From Isochrysis galbana (Eukaryota > Haptophyta > Isochrysidales > Isochrysidaceae), in the NCBI GenBank assembly GCA_018136815.1, contig CM030932.1, positions 6,548,915 through 6,612,914 on the forward strand: a stretch of DNA of 64,000 nt. The letters are read 5' to 3'. This document shows positions 41,220 through 50,827 of this stretch, piece after piece. The notes under the pieces are model-generated. The model was given only the letters and a program-made list of their open reading frames with translations. It had not been told where the DNA came from and did no database searches. Made by a program: the position numbers and the translations under genes. The first letter of the stretch is position 1. The number at the start of each line of letters is the position of its first letter.

Positions 41220-41529
41220 ACGTGGCCCTTGCTAGAGGTGTGAAGGCGCTGCGTCTCGCCGGTGCCGAGCAGCATGATGACGTCGCCCCCAGCGATGCAC
41301 TGGAGAACGCCTTCCCCAACGACCAACGACATCATGAACGACGATGTCGCCGGGCCGCGCCAACTGCTCTCCTCGCCGCAGAGCTTCGTTCGTCGCTGCC
41401 GTCTTCTCCACCGCAGTAGATCCAGGAGTGGGCGGTGCTCGGCATGAGGGAGGCGGAGGAGCGGGGGGGGGGGGGGGGGCGTGCGGCGTGCGGGGTGCGG
41501 GGCCGAGCGGCAGGCGGTGAGCTAAAAAT

Positions 41530-41660
41530 AGAACTCATATGTCTAACACCTAACTGTTAGAGTCTAACACCTCCTTTGGAGGAACTTGTCTAACACCTCC
41601 GTCCGAGTGGTGTTAGACCCCTCAAAACCTGATCTAACGTTAGATCACAAACCCCGGAGT
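41530..41660. repeat. Short island of CTAACACCT / TTAGA words
   Basis: gtctaacacctcc-type words occur three times directly, with an inverted copy (ggtgttagac) and taactgttaga, tctaacgttaga palindromes. The island abuts a family A tail (accaagtataaacttagttg). Probably a non-autonomous element end. Confidence 0.6.
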
Positions 41661-41862
41661 GAACCAAGTATAAACTTAGTTGAACTAAGTATGGGCAAGG
41701 AGCAAGGAGGCAAGCTACGTCAAGCGGAGTCAAATTATTAGGGCGCTGAACTGGTTGTGACTTTAATCTGGGACAACAGCTGGGACTAACTCACTTACTC
41801 ACTGACTACTAGATACTAGATCTTTCAACAAATACCTTGATTAGACCTAAAGTCAACTAGCA

Positions 41863-42819
41863 CTAGGAAGGTTGTGGTTGCTTCACCTGCTTTGCATTCC
41901 CAAGGGGTGCGCCAACAGCATGACAGATGGGGCTTCGTTCTCGTGAGTCTTGACTGGGTCGCCAGGTGGTGATTAGAAAGCTGGGAGGCTTTGGTAGCAC
42001 GCGGGCCATGTGCTGGTAGCATTGGTGACCATCTTGCCGTTCAAGCCTTAACTCTGGCGTTCGAGAAGTCACATTAACATAACGCCCGAAGCAATTGCGC
42101 ACACTTGAAGCCACGATTTGATAGAAAAAGGGAAAGAACACCCCGGGCATAGCGTGGACGAAGTCCTGGACACAGAGCGGTGGCGGGCCACCGTAGCGGC
42201 TGCATGATGAGGTGTCATTTGTGTACCCATCACGCCACGCACGTCGGAACTTCCACGCATACTGAGACATCCGATAACAACAGCAGCGCTTCTCGCACTG
42301 AGCGAGAAAATTAAAGCGGCTGAAATCCGCATCCACCCAATCGACGATCGAAGTGGTCCAGACCATGTCATGCCGCGTCACCAGGATGAGGCCATACTGG
42401 GAAGGCTGCGGCCGGTGTTCACGGAAGAGTTCAAGAGAGTGGTGCATGGAGTCAGCCTGTGTGACCGACCGGCACTTTGTGTGCAGACGCACGACCCGCG
42501 CGCCGAAGATGCCGTAGAATCGGTCCATGAGTTTGCACCCCTGGGACCGACTGCACTCAGTGGCGAAGAGGTCAACCACGCTCCCGCAAGCCTCGAGGGG
42601 CTGAATCACCATCGCGAGGAGTGAGGTCCACGCGTCATGCTGCGAGCGGAAGGCAACGGCCCCTTGTATGCACGTCTTCCCGTATCTGCGCCCGTCGCGG
42701 AACGCCTGGCCTCGCAGCACGATGGCGACGCGCGACAGAGAGTGTTGCTGAGCAACACACCGGTCCGCTCTCGCGCCTTCCATTTCCCCCAGTTCAAAGG
42801 CTTTCCGTCGCATTTTCAT
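41863..42819 (-). CDS. Algal-type protein of unknown function, single long exon
   Basis: A 318-codon frame with strongly protein-like sequence: SRVAIVLRGQAFRDGRRYGK, DAWTSLLAMVIQPLEACGSV, VDLFATECSRSQGC, YGLILVTRHDMVWTTSIVDW and DADFSRFNFLAQCEKRCCCY. Later come FVHAMPGVFFPFFYQIVASS and HQCYQHMARVLPKPPSFLIT. The arrangement (an initial VAIVLRGQ strand, a (L/V)I(L/V)xRxD-like strand, many Cys) recalls a family of predicted secretory-pathway, glycosyltransferase-like proteins common in microalgae. I know no assigned activity. The N-terminal 25 residues (MKMRRKAFELGEMEGARADR) may be non-native, with a further 5' exon to the right. No lesions are seen. Confidence 0.6.
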   Translation of the reverse strand: MKMRRKAFELGEMEGARADRCVAQQHSLSRVAIVLRGQAFRDGRRYGKTCIQGAVAFRSQHDAWTSLLAMVIQPLEACGSVVDLFATECSRSQGCKLMDRFYGIFGARVVRLHTKCRSVTQADSMHHSLELFREHRPQPSQYGLILVTRHDMVWTTSIVDWVDADFSRFNFLAQCEKRCCCYRMSQYAWKFRRAWRDGYTNDTSSCSRYGGPPPLCVQDFVHAMPGVFFPFFYQIVASSVRNCFGRYVNVTSRTPELRLERQDGHQCYQHMARVLPKPPSFLITTWRPSQDSRERSPICHAVGAPLGNAKQVKQPQPS

Positions 42820-43243
42820 ACGTTACCCTGCAGGAGCCAATGGGTCCCGATAGCTATCGGGTCGCCGCCCCAAGGAACCACCGACGCCTGACTTTTACTT
42901 AGTTTATCTCTGCAGTCATTCGGTTCCTTTCAAAACGAGCCTACTTTACCCGCGCCAAAAGGGGGGGTCGTGCAGGTGGCAGGTGAAACAGATCGGCCAG
43001 ATGGGCGTGATCCATGCACTTAACCCTAGTATGCCTAAAATGGATTTGTGGGTGAGTGCGTTAGGGGAAGAGGGTCATATATGAACCAAATTTTGGGCTG
43101 GGCGGGCTGCATATAGGCAGGATAGAAGCCACCTACCATCACAGCATGCATTAGAGGAGGTTACATTACTCTTTTAGAAGTGCGAAACTTGCGAAATCAC
43201 AAAACGCGCTAAAAACGGAAGAAAACCCCCGAGAACGGTTGAG

Positions 43244-44073
43244 CTACTCTCTAAGGCACCGATGGCAAGCAAAAAAGCACTGTAGGTGGTAGTATGCACC
43301 CGAGCCCTCACGACAGGCGCCACATCTGAGTTGAGGTCGTTTTGGTTTGTCAATGGCACACTCCCCATATGCGCACAGGCCCTTCTGCGTGTGCACTCGT
43401 ACGGCGTGTTTCGGCGGCCCTCTCGTTCCAACGCGTCGACCGAGCTCTACCAACTCATTGGCCACCTTGCCCATGTCGACCAACTCGTGCTCTGCTCGCG
43501 ACTGCACGTGTGCGGATGCCGGGCTCAGCAACTCACACGAGTTTGTCATCCTTGCCTGCATCACACACAAGGCTGCCGGCTTGCGTTTGCGGAGAGGCTT
43601 CGCGACGTCGAGTATCTCCGTGGCCCACTGCAGGCAGAAGGCGACCTGAGGTGGCAGGCGTGACCGGGCAGCAGGCAGGGACATGAGAGGGCGAGCGAGG
43701 GACGTGAGGAAGGCAGTGCGAGCTGGGGCGGGGCAGCCTCACTCACCTTGGTTCTCCTCAACACCATCTTTGCGGAAAGGCCTTTCTTCTCGCCCAAGAA
43801 GTTGTGAACGATAGCTCCGTTGGTCACCGCGACGTCGAGCGCAAACAAGATGCCCTTCGTGCCCATGCGCACGACGCGCCGCGATGAGAGCGACAACTTC
43901 TTGCGCTGCTGATCATGGCCGTCTGTTGCGCTGCGGCCCTGGACATTGTAATGCCAGATGCTCTCCGGGGCCCAGACCGAGTACGAGTGCCGCGAGCCGT
44001 GCGAGCCGCGAGATAGCAGGCCGCATCTGCTCCCGGAGAAGAAGTTCCCATATGAAAGAATGAGCTGGGCATC
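43244..44073 (-). mobile_element. PiggyBac-type transposase, C-terminal half (copy on minus strand)
   Basis: Exon 44073-43747 (after acceptor cctgtggcag) reads DAQLILSYGNFFSGSRCGLL, HSYSVWAPESIWHYNVQGRS, ATDGHDQQRKKLSLSSRRVV and FALDVAVTNGAIVHNFLGEK. The (Y/H)NVQGRxATDGxDQ segment holds the third catalytic Asp of the DDE_Tnp_1_7 fold. A gtgag donor at 43746 joins to exon 43645-43244: VAFCLQWATEILDVAKPLRK, then a Cys-rich tail (CAYGECAIDKPK, LRCGACREGSGAYYHLQCFF, ACHRC), the C-terminal zinc-binding domain of piggyBac transposases. The N-terminal half and the first two Asp residues are absent: upstream on this strand lies another transposase in the opposite orientation. Confidence 0.75.
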
Positions 44074-44289
44074 CTGCCACAGGCAAAGCTCGTACTGGAG
44101 GGGAGGGTGGAGCGGCAGCTCTCCCCTCCGGCAGAAACGTGTCTTCTCGCCCCGTTTGGGTAAGAGAAGACGGGGGCGCCAGAGCCAGAGCCAGGAGGGA
44201 AGGGCCGCGGCTCGCCGCGGCCACCCACTTCGGCGAGGAGAGATTAGCGCTCCTGGGCCCCTATTCGCACGAGTGCCCCCCCCCCCCCC

Positions 44290-46087
44290 AGCCGCTCGTT
44301 TGCGATAGACGAGATGACAATCGGCTTCCAAGGCCACCATGGTACCCTCAAGCAGAGATGCCACCGATACAAGCGCGCGGGGGACGGCTTTCAAGCCGAC
44401 GCCCTCTGCCTTGATGGAGGTTATTTGTTCGCGCTCGCCTTCCGGGGCGACAACACCATTCCGACATACAACCCTGAATTCTCGACTCTGCATAATCGTT
44501 GCCTGCATGTCTTGCAAAACATCACGGAGGATGGGTCACGTCTGTTCTGGGACAATCTTTACCCCTCGCTGGATGTCGTACAGAAGCTCGCCGCCGGTGC
44601 CGAATACACGTGTGCTTTCGCCGCCGGGCCGCAACACGGGAAGTCCGTGACCGTGCGCCTTCCCAAGATATTGTCCACAGGAACGGCGCGCGTCAACCGA
44701 GGAGTGCCGAAGCAGTGCCGGCAGCCGGAGAAAGCCAAGATGTCTAGAAAGCAACTCGAAGATCTAGCGGCCCTGAAGGAGAGCAATCCCGAGCAAGTGA
44801 TGAAGAGTCTGATGACGGTGACGGAGCCCCGCGTTCTCTGCATTTCATACTTCGATCAAGCGCCTGTGCACATGTTCACGACGATCCACACAAAGGCGAG
44901 CTTTGCGGAGGTCTCTTACCCACGATGGAACGCGGAGCGTCGAGCGAACGTGACCGTGCTGGCCAAGCGGGCCGAGTGCATCAACGACTACAACCACAAC
45001 ATGAACAACGTCGATAGATTCGACCAGATTGCTAAGTCGTACAACCTTGACGGCATGGGTTGGCGTGACCGCAAGTGGTGGCATCCCATTTTCAAGGCAT
45101 TGCTCAAGACTGCGGCCGACCAGGCATACGTTCTCTACAGGAGGCAGTTCGAGATCGAGCAAACAGCTGCGGCTGCGGCTGCAGCGGCGCTGCGCCCCTG
45201 TGTCGCGCACTCGCCGTCTGGGAGCACACGCAGGTGCCCGGGAAAGCCTGTGGCCCTCCTTTCGCACCCCACCACGCTCACACGCCTCTCTCTCTCTCCG
45301 TACATACACACGTGCATGTACGTGTAGTCGCGCCGCTCAGACCGAGGCCTTGCGGCGAGATCGGAAGAAGAAGGCGATGGTGCACTCAAAATTTTTGGAG
45401 AAGGTCGCCGAAGGCTTGTTTATCAACGGCTTCAACTCGTCTCGGCCCGACAAGGGGGGTCACATTGACCTGGACAAGTATAACATGCAGGACCTGCTAG
45501 ACGCTTGCGATATCCTACGAGGTAACAACCGCTCGAGACAACTCAAACGTGCGCGAAGTGCGTTCCGGGACGAACAGCTCATTGCCCTGCCCTTCGACCG
45601 CGGCAGCCACCTCATCGCAACCGTTCCGGAAGCGGCGGGAAAGACACGCTATTGTGGCCTCGGCTCGTTCTGTCCGAAGGCGTTTGACAAGAAGGGGTCG
45701 CAATCACATCGGCACCAGCAACAGGGCCGCGCGAAGGCAGCAAAGGGTGTTTGGTGCATTGCGTGCAAGAAGCTCTTTCATGCGGAGTGCTTCAGCATCT
45801 ACCATAGAGACGCGAAAGCCTGGAGTGAGCTGCAAGTCTCTGAGCGCGACACGGGCAACAAGCGAGGCAGCAAGATACATCCCCACCGTCGATCAGACGC
45901 CTCGGCCGCAACGACGAGCTCGCGCAGCTCCCCTTCTCACAATGCGAAACGCAAGCGGCGCGCCTCGACGGGCGGCGGTAGCCCCGCAGACAGTGATGTG
46001 TCTGAGGACGCCTTCGAGCCTCGACGTGTTACCCCTCACAGTCCGGTGTCACGCGTGGATGCAAGTCTGTTGCTGAGGCTCTGTTAA
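44290..46087 (+). mobile_element. PiggyBac-type transposase, catalytic core to C-terminus (plus strand)
   Basis: The frame opens at a poly-C tract and reads SFAIDEMTIGFQGHHGTLKQ with the first catalytic Asp (44308-44310). FWDNLYPSLDVVQKLAAGAE has the second Asp and NHNMNNVDRFDQIAKSYNLD the third, so the DDE triad is present. WRDRKWWHPIFKALLKTAAD follows. A probable intron (about 45170-45341) leads to a second block: KFLEKVAEGLFINGFNSSRP, then a Cys/His tail (TRYCGLGSFCPKAF, VWCIACKKLFHAECFSIYH) and a Ser/Arg-rich end at 46087. The N-terminal DNA-binding region is missing at the 44276-44290 junction. It is a different subfamily from the minus-strand copy. Confidence 0.8.
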
Positions 46088-46399
46088 ATCGTGCGTGATA
46101 TGTATGTGATATGGATATGGTGTGGAATGTGATGATGAGTGAGCGCCGTCTTACGTGCGCACGTGTGCACTGAACATTATCCGCACCATGTCACGGCATG
46201 AGAAGGCATTGAGATCTCACAAATCGCAAAAAGACGTCGTAATCGTAACGACTTCCGACTTCCGAGGCATGCACAACCTCCAACTCAGTCAACTTCAGTT
46301 TTCATATGCAGCACCTCCCCAAAAACCAAAAACTTTTAAAGCAAAAACCAAATGAATAAGAGGCTAGGGGCCACGGGAGGGGTCGCAGGCGGCACTCTT

Positions 46400-46744
46400 T
46401 GTGCACCTTCCCAAGAGACCAGAGGCTAGCTCACAGGCTTACCCCACACTATTTAAACTTCGTAACAATAAGCTGAGAGCTTGCATGCTTCCTTCCACAT
46501 GCGGTCCAACTAATCGAAATTTTCACAGGAAATCACGCCTAAGGGACATGTTTCACGACAAGCCGTTTCTGCGGTCACAGATGGTGGATCCCCCCACTCC
46601 CCACACAGCACCCCCCAGAGATCCTGTTCACAGAGATCCTAGAACCTCCTCCCAGCCCCAGTGCTGCCCCTACCCCCTCCCCCAGAGGGACATCTGCATC
46701 GAGTGGAGAGGATGTCTGCGTACACGGCTGAGAAGTCGACGTGC
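46400..46744. other. No gene recognised
   Basis: Mixed short frames. The right part is opposite the Cys-rich pseudogene below. Confidence 0.4.
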
Positions 46745-47361
46745 TCATGGCGTACAACTCTTCGATCTCCTGCGCCACAAGCCTCGTGTGCCGCACGCGA
46801 GTGTCGGCACCAGCAGCCCCAAGCTCCCTGGCAATGCTCTTGTAACGAAAAACCGCCTGTGGCGCTTCTCCTTTTGTGGGAAGGCGGCGGGGGGGAATGG
46901 GTCAGTAGCAAAGAAGGAGTCGCACACTATGGTTTGTGCGCCCTCGGTTGCCTCAGGGAGGCGGCCCTGCAGCCAGGCACGCGTGCATACGCACTCCATG
47001 CCCGTGTGGTGAGGGGCAGCGACCGCCTCGGCCACCTGGGCTTCGTCCAGATCGCACACCGGGCAGCAGAAGCGTTCCGCGCCTGCACCATCCACACTCG
47101 GCAGGCGCAAAAGGTGCAGTACGCGCCACCGGGCGCGGTTGTAGCGCCGGGGCCGGTGCCACCCAAAGCCAAGAGGCCTACTAGGAAGCCCACCGGCTCA
47201 GCGAACTCATCCCAGGCATGCAAGGCCTCCGGGAGCTGCTTCGCGGGAAGAACTCCCTGGCACACGGTGCGCAGCCACTCGTCGGGAGCGCGGTAAAATC
47301 GGCTCGTTGGCCACTTCACTTTTTTACCTTTTCGTGTTAAATTCGTAACAAAGCGAAGCAC
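46745..47361 (-). pseudogene. Cys-rich zinc-binding-like protein with a frameshift
   Basis: One frame reads FYRAPDEWLRTVCQGVLPAK, then LPEALHAWDEFAEPVGFLVG and GGAYCTFC. A second frame, overlapping from about 47110, reads RLPSVDGAGAERFCCPVCDL, DEAQVAEAVAAPHHTGMECV and CTRAWLQGRLPEATEG. Joining them by a 1-nt shift near 47105 would give a CxxC...CxxC zinc-binding segment. The CT.xWLxGRLxEA phrase is shared with 17405-17791. I do not recognise the family; a transposon-encoded zinc domain is possible. Confidence 0.4.
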
Positions 47362-47788
47362 CGAAACAGGTGCTTCCGATTTTCAACTATTTTTGTCCTA
47401 AAACCTGCCTAGATTATCGTATCTGTGGATGGCTGGGCCATCGCCTTGCGTCTCGGCATGCCCCCTGCGGCCACCCGGCGGCGCAGCGCCTGCGGGTGAA
47501 GCTGAGACAAGAAATAACTGAAAAACCGAGCCGAAGCACCTGTTTCGGTGCTCCGGCAGTAAGGAGTTAAAGGGGGGGGGGGGGGTAACCCGGCCCCCAG
47601 CAGCAAGGCGGAGACGGCGAGGGAGAGGCAGCCGAGGCAGGCCAGGGCGTCATGAACCCCAGAAACTTGCAAGTTGGTGATCCTCCGACCCAGAATCCTC
47701 GCCATTAGGCAATTAACAGGGTCCTTCGCGATCGGTCGCCCGCCCCCCCCCCCCCCCCCCTCCCCGCCTTGCTCACCGAGCTCGACGA

Positions 47789-49222
47789 ATGCTCGGCTTG
47801 GCGCTCGCCGCGCTTGCGCTGCCGCCGCCGCCCTACCGTTTTGCCAATGCACGGCTGCTATACCAGCCCAAGTGGGTTCGGGCGGAGCAAGCACGCCGCG
47901 TGACACCCGAGGGACTGAGCCTCCTCTCGGCCTTCGGCTGGACGCTCGGAGGCGTCTTCGTTGCACAGTGGGATGAGTCACCCATCGGACCATACACCGA
48001 GGTCGCCGTCCTGTCGGGACTTGTCTGGCGAGCCGGCAGCCTTGGCGCTTGGGCATCGCACATTGTCGTAACCTCGGACGAAGCTGTCAGCGCTGGGCGT
48101 GAGCTGTGGGGGCTGCCTGCTGTGAAGGGCACGGTGCTGCTCAACCCAGAGAGCCCGCTCGAGATGTCGCCCGGCGGCAGCACATCCTCGGGGCCGGCAA
48201 TTTGCCCCGAGCGCATCATGTTTAATTTTGAGAGTGGGAGCCGGGTTTTGGTGGAAGGTTGGGGCTCCACTCGGGATGAGGAGGAGGCCACGCCGTTTCC
48301 CATCTTTTCTGTCACCCTCCCTAGCCTCTCAGGGGGGCTACCCCCTTCAGGCTCGATCCTTCGCTACCCGCTTACGGTGAGCGGTGCACGTCGCATCCGG
48401 CTCAGACCTGCTGCTAAGACGACTTGGACCCGTGGCATATGTGCGGCTGCGATTGCGGGAGTTTTGGATGGCCCATCTGCCTGTCCTTGCCTTGAGTTGC
48501 ATGGGGTCGACGTCTTGGCCGGAACAGCAGTTCCTCTAGAAGAGCGGTCTTCCGTTGCATCCATCGCAGGCAGCGCAGATCGTGGGCTCCTCGGATTATC
48601 CGAGAGTCGCGTCCTCAACGATATGGAGGGCGAAAAGGGGAGGACAAGGGGCAGCAATTTTGGTCGGGGCTCGGACTCAGAGCGCACAGGCGTGATCATG
48701 GGCGCGAGTTGGGATCCATTGCCACTTGAGCAGGAGCCTGGACGTCGCATCTCGCCCTTCCTCTTGGTGATCGATTCGGGGTTGCTTATCATGTACGGCC
48801 TTATCTGGGCCATTATTGGCCTGTTCACCTCTGGGGAGGCATTCGAGCTGGTACCCGTAGTATCGGCCGTTCGAGATGCAAAGGAAATCGCGCTCACGCT
48901 TGACACATGTGCCTCGCATGCTATAGCGTGGGGAGTCGCTGCGGCGGCCACTGGCGCTATTGATGACGACTGGATCAGCATAGATGTCGATGAACACGGC
49001 CGTGCCTTCGGCGGTGTCGCACGAGTGCTTCCCGCCTGGCTGCTTTCCGTGCCGATTTTCGAGTTTTTGCGCTCTCTCGCTGCGCTTGGTATCGGTGCAC
49101 ACGATGTAGCTCAAGACGATTGGCCGGCTTTGGCGGGTGTTACCTATCCAGGAGGCTCGATCGGGACCCTTGCGCTGATGCTTGTGTGGAGGAGGTGGCT
49201 CGTAGACAGCACACCACGATGA
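47789..49222 (+). CDS. NXD1-like (acetoacetate-decarboxylase-fold) protein with C-terminal DUF3054-like membrane domain
   Basis: 477 codons, no intron. Residues about 12-120 match the layout of plant/algal NEOXANTHIN-DEFICIENT 1 proteins: YRFANARLLYQPKWVRAEQA, GLSLLSAFGWTLGGVFVAQW, DESPIGPYTEVAVLSGLVWR, AWASHIVVTSDEAVSAGREL and WGLPAVKGTV. The middle (200-310) looks less conserved and partly disordered. From residue about 325 the protein turns hydrophobic: ISPFLLVIDSGLLIMYGLIW, AIIGLFTSGEAFELVPVV, then VLPAWLLSVPIFEFLRSLAA and YPGGSIGTLALMLVWRRWLV. Spacing of these four segments resembles DUF3054 membrane proteins. NXD1 is needed for neoxanthin accumulation in plants; the biochemical step is unproven. 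Plastid location and a membrane tether are inference. The start is the first ATG after a poly-C run. Confidence 0.65.
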   Translation: MLGLALAALALPPPPYRFANARLLYQPKWVRAEQARRVTPEGLSLLSAFGWTLGGVFVAQWDESPIGPYTEVAVLSGLVWRAGSLGAWASHIVVTSDEAVSAGRELWGLPAVKGTVLLNPESPLEMSPGGSTSSGPAICPERIMFNFESGSRVLVEGWGSTRDEEEATPFPIFSVTLPSLSGGLPPSGSILRYPLTVSGARRIRLRPAAKTTWTRGICAAAIAGVLDGPSACPCLELHGVDVLAGTAVPLEERSSVASIAGSADRGLLGLSESRVLNDMEGEKGRTRGSNFGRGSDSERTGVIMGASWDPLPLEQEPGRRISPFLLVIDSGLLIMYGLIWAIIGLFTSGEAFELVPVVSAVRDAKEIALTLDTCASHAIAWGVAAAATGAIDDDWISIDVDEHGRAFGGVARVLPAWLLSVPIFEFLRSLAALGIGAHDVAQDDWPALAGVTYPGGSIGTLALMLVWRRWLVDSTPR

Positions 49223-49229
49223 GGAAGGC

Positions 49230-49870
49230 GCGACACTGACTATAGCGCATTTGGTTGCCTTATCTCGAGTGCACCCCTGCCACAAGACCTGAATCATCAG
49301 ATGTGCAAGCCGGTCGTTCATATATATTATTGTCATGAGAATCACATCATGGGCCTGTTCTACCGCCGCTGCACAAAGGAGGCGCCTAGAGGCGCCATCA
49401 CCGGACACTGTCGGAGATCGCTCTCGCGTGCATGGTTGTCTTGCGGATGCGCCGACGATACCCCGATACACTACCCATCGCGTTCTCGTAGTGAATGTAG
49501 AGCCATCACGCCATGTGAAGTTAGCTGAGTCTTCATCAGCGTGATTGTAAAGGAAGAAGGGGGAGAGGGATAGACACGGGTCATTCTGTCTCGGGCCACC
49601 TACTTTTACAGTAGGGGGCTATAGGGAGGCGCCTCGTGCCCTCCCCTCTGAGCACTATCGCCTGTGGGGGGCCCGCTAGTCAACCTCATGCTCTGCCGGC
49701 CGTGAAGAAGAGAGACGAGAGAGTGGCACGGCCACGTGCTCATGCGCCCACGGTTGATGCCAGGCAAGCTGCGGCCTCCACCGCTCCCTCATGCCCCCAT
49801 GCTCCGCCCCCTCCCCCGCTTCCCTCTTCCCCCCACCCCCCTACGCACAACCTTCCCTCTTCCCCCCACC
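49230..49870. other. Intergenic, no gene recognised
   Basis: Contains short frames and a C-rich stretch near 49790-49880 with a direct repeat (ttccctcttccccccacccc). No coding evidence. Confidence 0.5.
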
Positions 49871-49873
49871 CCC

Positions 49874-50340
49874 CTACACAAATGGCCTGCCCCATGCGCG
49901 CACGACGGCGCAGCCGTTCTCATTCGGCCACTCAATAACGTTCCTGCTGACGTCGTTCGTCCGCGGAGTTCCTATTGTATGATCCGCCGGACGGCATTTC
50001 GATAGCGCCGCCGCGACCCCAGGATGCTTGGCGTATCCCCACCTATTGATGATATTTTTGGCGAGTATTTTGTAATCTTTTTGCAACAGCGTGATTGGCA
50101 CGGGTCCTTTGTGTCGCCATTTCTTGTGTAGATAGAAGAATGATGTCTCCTGCTCTTAGGGTGGAATACACCTATCCTTTGACTGGCACTAGCACGTCAT
50201 TTTGTATCCTTATGAAGTCGTGTTGGGTTGTTGCCTCGAAGCTCGCGTAAAAGTCGGCGAGGAGTCCATCCGGCCCTCAGCTTTTGCTTTTGGCCGCGTG
50301 AATGCCTCCTCTGGCGGCTTAGAGCCTGGAGCAAGGCGGT
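49874..50340 (-). mobile_element. Chimera of a LINE RT fragment and a retroelement Gag fragment
   Basis: On the minus strand, from 50275, GPDGLLADFYASFEATTQHD and VYSTLRAGDIILLST, then in a shifted frame HKKWRHKGPVPITLLQKDYK and ILAKNIINR are LINE RT blocks. At about 50035 this passes without a break into WGYAKHPGVAAALSKCRPAD, HTIGTPRTNDVSRNVIEWPN and ENGCA. That copies the C-terminal Gag of the 57.2-60.1 kb retroelement (GYAKHPRVSAALAKCRPADN, ISEWTNENGCAFCAF). An in-frame TAG at 50172 and frame changes show decay. Confidence 0.75.
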
Positions 50341-50369
50341 CAAATGCAGGGTTTTTAAACTACTACTAT

Positions 50370-50590
50370 GGGGGGCATTTTTGACTTTTGACCGTTGCGG
50401 ATGCCCAATAAAGGACAAGGTAGGGGAGTCACTCTCACCGATGCCATGGATTTTCGTGGGGTAGAGCGGATTGGGGGCGGGGGGGGGGGGGGGGGGGTCG
50501 GGAGACAGGTAAGGGGGGTCCCTGGGGAGTCCATGGATACCCAGGAGGGGTGGAAAAGCGTGAGCGTGTGAGTGACCGGCCTACGGCCTA
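50370..50590 (+). repeat. Dispersed repeat, family C copy 2, with a poly-G run
   Basis: gatgccatggattttcgtgg, gacaggtaaggggggtccct, tacccaggaggggtggaaaa, gtgagtgaccggcctac match 7455-7625. An expanded G run (50475-50499) replaces the G-rich part of the other copy. The left edge carries the family B phrase gaccgttgcggatgcccaat. Confidence 0.85.
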
Positions 50591-50704
50591 AGAGTGCCAC
50601 TCTCTCAGCCTTCATCATGGGGGGCGAGAACCACCGCCCCCCCCTTGCGCCGCCATTTGGCATGCAGGGGGGACTCGCCCCAGCTGCCCAGACTCTCCAA
50701 AAGA

Positions 50705-50825
50705 GTCGGGCACAGACCGTGTCGCATACGCGAATCGACACTCGTTATAATTCCCTTCTTTCGGCACTTACGATTATAATTCTTTGCTTTCTCTCACTCG
50801 CGGTCAAAAGCTCCGTGTGGACAGA
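50705..50825 (+). repeat. Partial copy of the 4.7-6.2 kb foldback element's centre
   Basis: cgaatcgacactcgttataa, ttcccttctttcggcactta, cgattataattctttgcttt and cgcggtcaaaagctccgtgt align with the loop and the start of the right arm at 5425-5530. Confidence 0.8.
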
Positions 50826-50827
50826 GG

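Noticed and set aside
40561..41335. Minus-strand frame near 41.0-41.3 kb (VVGEGVLQCIAGGDVIMLLG)
   Set aside because: Protein-like in part, but no start, exon signal or family; overlaps a more coherent plus-strand frame.
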